Positions 63,932 to 64,000 of a stretch of DNA of 64,000 nucleotides are shown one piece after another. Origin of the DNA: Rhytidiadelphus loreus. Taxonomy: Eukaryota > Streptophyta > Bryopsida > Hypnales > Hylocomiaceae. The stretch spans positions 60,717,093 to 60,781,092 of the forward strand of contig OX344763.1 of assembly GCA_947034895.1 (NCBI GenBank), given 5' to 3'. The notes beneath the pieces were generated by a model, which ran no database searches, had not been told where the DNA came from, and saw only the letters and a list, made by a program, of their open reading frames with translations. How positions within the stretch are numbered: the stretch's first letter is position 1; each line of letters opens with the position of its first letter. Both the position numbers and the translations under genes were made by a program.

Positions 63932-64000
63932 GGTACCATTGAATGACCTGGAACGGTAAATTAGAAATTGATGCACGAACCTTGTGTTGTACTTTCATGT
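63932..64000. repeat. Partial monomer at right edge
   Basis: The window ends at monomer position 69, inside the left arm of the dyad. The final bases show no sign of an array boundary, so the array continues to the right. Confidence 0.95.

Larger units (their letters stand above)
1..64000. repeat. Tandem satellite array, about 177-bp monomer
   Basis: The window is a head-to-tail array in one orientation with no break. Landmarks recur in fixed order in every monomer: GGTACC (positions 1-6), a variable box (18-26), ATTGATGCA (36-44), TTTCATGTCC (62-71), a dyad around 68-84, AAACATGTGGTGCAAGTTGC (115-134), CCAAATATCC (149-158), an A-rich run (159-165) and ATTCATTTGGT (167-177). There are 361 complete monomers between 78 and 63,931, averaging 176.9 bp. 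A representative unit has 63 G+C in 177 bases. Variation sits at a few sites: 10-16, 18-26, 45-47, 53-57, 104-106, 145-147 and 159-165. Combinations of these variants define the HORs. A unit near the nucleosome repeat length with HORs is typical of centromeric satellites, but the sequence alone does not prove centromere function. Host unidentified. Confidence 0.98.

Noticed and set aside
1..64000. CRISPR array or bacterial repeat system
   Set aside because: There are no short repeats with unique spacers; the full 177-bp unit repeats. No bacterial genes, RNA genes or ribosome binding sites are visible.
1..64000. CENP-B box in the monomer
   Set aside because: I looked for the TTCG....A..CGGG pattern on both strands. 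The nearest strings (TTCGGTGG, TTCGTACC) lack the CGGG half at the right spacing.
1..64000. Assignment to a named satellite or species
   Set aside because: The length is like several plant centromeric satellites, but I do not recognise the sequence, and length alone is not evidence of identity.

Overview
The whole window is one uninterrupted tandem satellite array; I see no gene, RNA gene, transposon or unique sequence in it. The unit is a monomer of about 177 bp. Taking the first G of the GGTACC (KpnI) hexamer as monomer position 1, the first site is at 78 and the last at 63,932. The 63,854 bp between them hold 361 monomers (mean 176.9 bp). Partial monomers lie at both edges (1-77 and 63,932-64,000), so neither end of the array is in view. 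A representative monomer is about 36% G+C. This is eukaryotic DNA. The unit length, the absence of insertions and the higher-order repeats (HORs) fit a centromeric or pericentromeric satellite, perhaps of a plant. I do not recognise the monomer and cannot name the species, and centromere function is inference.

Layout, left to right. 1-13.6 kb is the most mixed part, with 176- and 177-bp monomers, a 354-bp dimer array (3.8-5.2 kb) and three separate duplications all offset by 13 monomers (2,297-2,301 bp). 13.55-16.1 kb is a 6-monomer HOR (1,061 bp). 16.1-22.2 kb is a mosaic with 8-mer, 7-mer and 5-mer (884 bp) duplications. 22.2-35 kb has a 12-mer duplication (2,122 bp), a run of 7-, 6- and 5-mer versions of one unit, then an 11-mer duplication (1,946 bp). 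35-38.5 kb is mixed, with a 353-bp dimer duplication. 38.5-42.5 kb reuses monomer strings from the 13.5-22.5 kb part, including a 1.26-kb stretch displaced by 23,523 bp. 44.2-48.4 kb is an 8-mer HOR (1,415 bp). From 47,117 to 63,932 the array keeps exact register: 95 monomers in exactly 95 x 177 bp. That part includes a 21-monomer (3,717 bp) near-identical tandem duplication at 47.7-55.0 kb and a 9-mer extension to 56.1 kb.

The features below are therefore repeat units, HOR blocks and marker monomers. Short open frames occur in both orientations, but they are by-products of the monomer sequence and I do not call them genes. Comparisons were made by eye from marker bases and offsets, so block edges are good to a few tens of bases and identity is described in words only.
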